Assembly: GCA_009930275.1 (NCBI GenBank)
Contig: RZYP01000040.1
Span: 1-14,307 of the forward strand
Direction of reading: 5' to 3'
DNA from: Negativicutes bacterium
GTDB lineage: Bacteria; Bacillota_C; Negativicutes; Acidaminococcales; Acidaminococcaceae
Length of the DNA: 14,307 nucleotides
Below are positions 14,083 through 14,307 of this stretch, piece after piece. The notes under the pieces were generated by a model. It did no database searches and was not told the DNA's origin. It was given only the letters and a program-made list of their open reading frames with translations. Within the stretch, counting starts at the first letter, position 1. The number at the start of each line of letters is the position of its first letter. The position numbers were made by a program, and so were the translations under genes.

Positions 14083-14122
14083 AAAAATAGGCCGCTCAGC
14101 CACTCAAGGCTAGGCGGCCTAT
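14082..14122 (-). terminator. Intrinsic terminator of the tRNA-Gln transcript
   Basis: ATAGGCCGC (14087-14095) pairs with GCGGCCTAT (14114-14122), continued by AGCC/GGCT (14098-14101 with 14108-14111) around loop ACTCAA. Read leftward, the stem is followed by a run of T from 14087 to 14082. It is 87 bp downstream of the tRNA. Confidence 0.8.
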
Positions 14123-14142
14123 CTATGTTTTCTAGACTCTAT

Positions 14143-14200
14143 AACAGAGGTGAAATTCGCAATCAATGTTCGGTCATAGAACGCGGTCACGACCTCTGTT
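14143..14200. repeat. 9-bp inverted repeat enclosing CGGTCA repeat copy 2
   Basis: AACAGAGGT (14143-14151) and ACCTCTGTT (14192-14200) are perfect complements. They enclose a 40-bp region that holds the second paired CGGTCA repeat (14171-14189, CGGTCATAGAACGCGGTCA). It lies between the tRNA and its terminator, so it would be transcribed. It could be a processing structure or a recombinase/excision-factor binding site. Confidence 0.5.
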
Positions 14201-14208
14201 GCACAGTC

Positions 14209-14283
14209 TGGCTGGGATGGAGGGATTCGAACCCCCGAATGCCAGGACCAGAACCTGGTGCCTTACCACTTGGCGACATCCCA
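14209..14283 (-). tRNA. trnQ: tRNA-Gln (anticodon CUG)
   Basis: Read leftward, a full cloverleaf is visible: acceptor TGGGATG with CATCCCA, D-arm GCCAAGTGGTAAGGC, and anticodon stem CCAGG/CCTGG with loop TTCTGGT (anticodon CTG). The T-arm is GGGGG-TTCGAAT-CCCTC (one wobble). Discriminator G is followed by an encoded CCA. Discriminator G and the D-arm match bacterial tRNA-Gln. It decodes CAG. It probably belongs to the host chromosome and marks the right flank of the island. Confidence 0.95.
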
Positions 14284-14293
14284 TTACCAGATA

Positions 14294-14299
14294 ATTTTA
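14294..14299 (-). promoter_or_regulatory. Possible -10 box of tRNA-Gln
   Basis: Leftward TAAAAT (14299-14294) would start transcription near 14287, four bases before the mature 5' end of the tRNA. The -35 lies outside or at the edge of the window. Confidence 0.4.
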
Positions 14300-14307
14300 C
14301 CAGAAAA

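Noticed and set aside
14018..14113. Complete second tRNA (Ser/Leu type)
   Set aside because: A TGGCTGAGCGG D-arm-like string and a T-arm-like string occur at a plausible distance, but the acceptor strands do not pair and the first string is part of the terminator hairpin.
1..14307. CRISPR array
   Set aside because: No series of three or more identical repeats with regular spacers; the 19-bp and 18-bp repeats occur only twice each.

Overview
The window looks like a mobile, phage-derived accessory island in a bacterial chromosome of moderately low GC. TAA, TAG and TGA all serve as stops, so the genetic code is standard. Some genes carry good Shine-Dalgarno sites. Two others have a TATAAT box placed so that the transcript would begin at, or one base before, the start codon, suggesting leaderless mRNAs. 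Together with the style of the recombinase and GIY-YIG proteins this makes a Patescibacteria/Saccharibacteria-like host plausible, but that is a weak inference; no marker gene here fixes the taxon.

Layout. Bases 1-79 hold the last codons of a probable upstream gene and an intrinsic terminator. Bases 214-4849 are a rightward phage-type block: an unrecognised 181-aa protein, a ParB-like/DNA-methyltransferase fusion, a second beta-class methyltransferase, a terminase small-subunit-like protein and an intact-looking terminase large subunit. The last four overlap or nearly overlap like an operon. No portal, capsid or tail gene follows. Instead the large terminase meets, 2 bp later, a leftward three-gene operon (7687 down to 4852): an EcoRI-type adenine methyltransferase, a DUF262-HNH nuclease and an unrecognised 219-aa protein. 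That is the composition of a restriction-modification-like defence system.

The leader of this leftward operon (7702-7845) is the most unusual non-coding element. The predicted start site coincides with the first base of a 12-bp stem. Two further helices and an apical hairpin are nested inside it, followed by an intrinsic terminator whose loop can pair with the apical loop. An alternative hairpin would disrupt the terminator. It looks like a transcription attenuator or a terminated small RNA.

Divergent from it (7965-11999) lies a 1344-aa protein with an Xre-type HTH, an Mrr-like nuclease domain, a STAND-type P-loop NTPase and a long helical C-terminus, the architecture of Avs-like antiphage sensors. 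Its promoter is covered by two inverted repeats that share a TTTACAC half-site, consistent with control by the protein's own HTH.

A large serine recombinase (12076-13344) probably mobilises the island. A convergent GIY-YIG protein (13976-13341) overlaps its 3' end. A repeat-rich spacer then leads to a leftward tRNA-Gln(CUG) with a strong terminator. The element may run from about position 106 to about position 14063, where similar short motifs occur, but the attachment sites are not proven. The sensible reading is defence cargo (restriction-modification-like operon plus STAND sensor-nuclease) carried on an integrated phage remnant or satellite that keeps a packaging motor.
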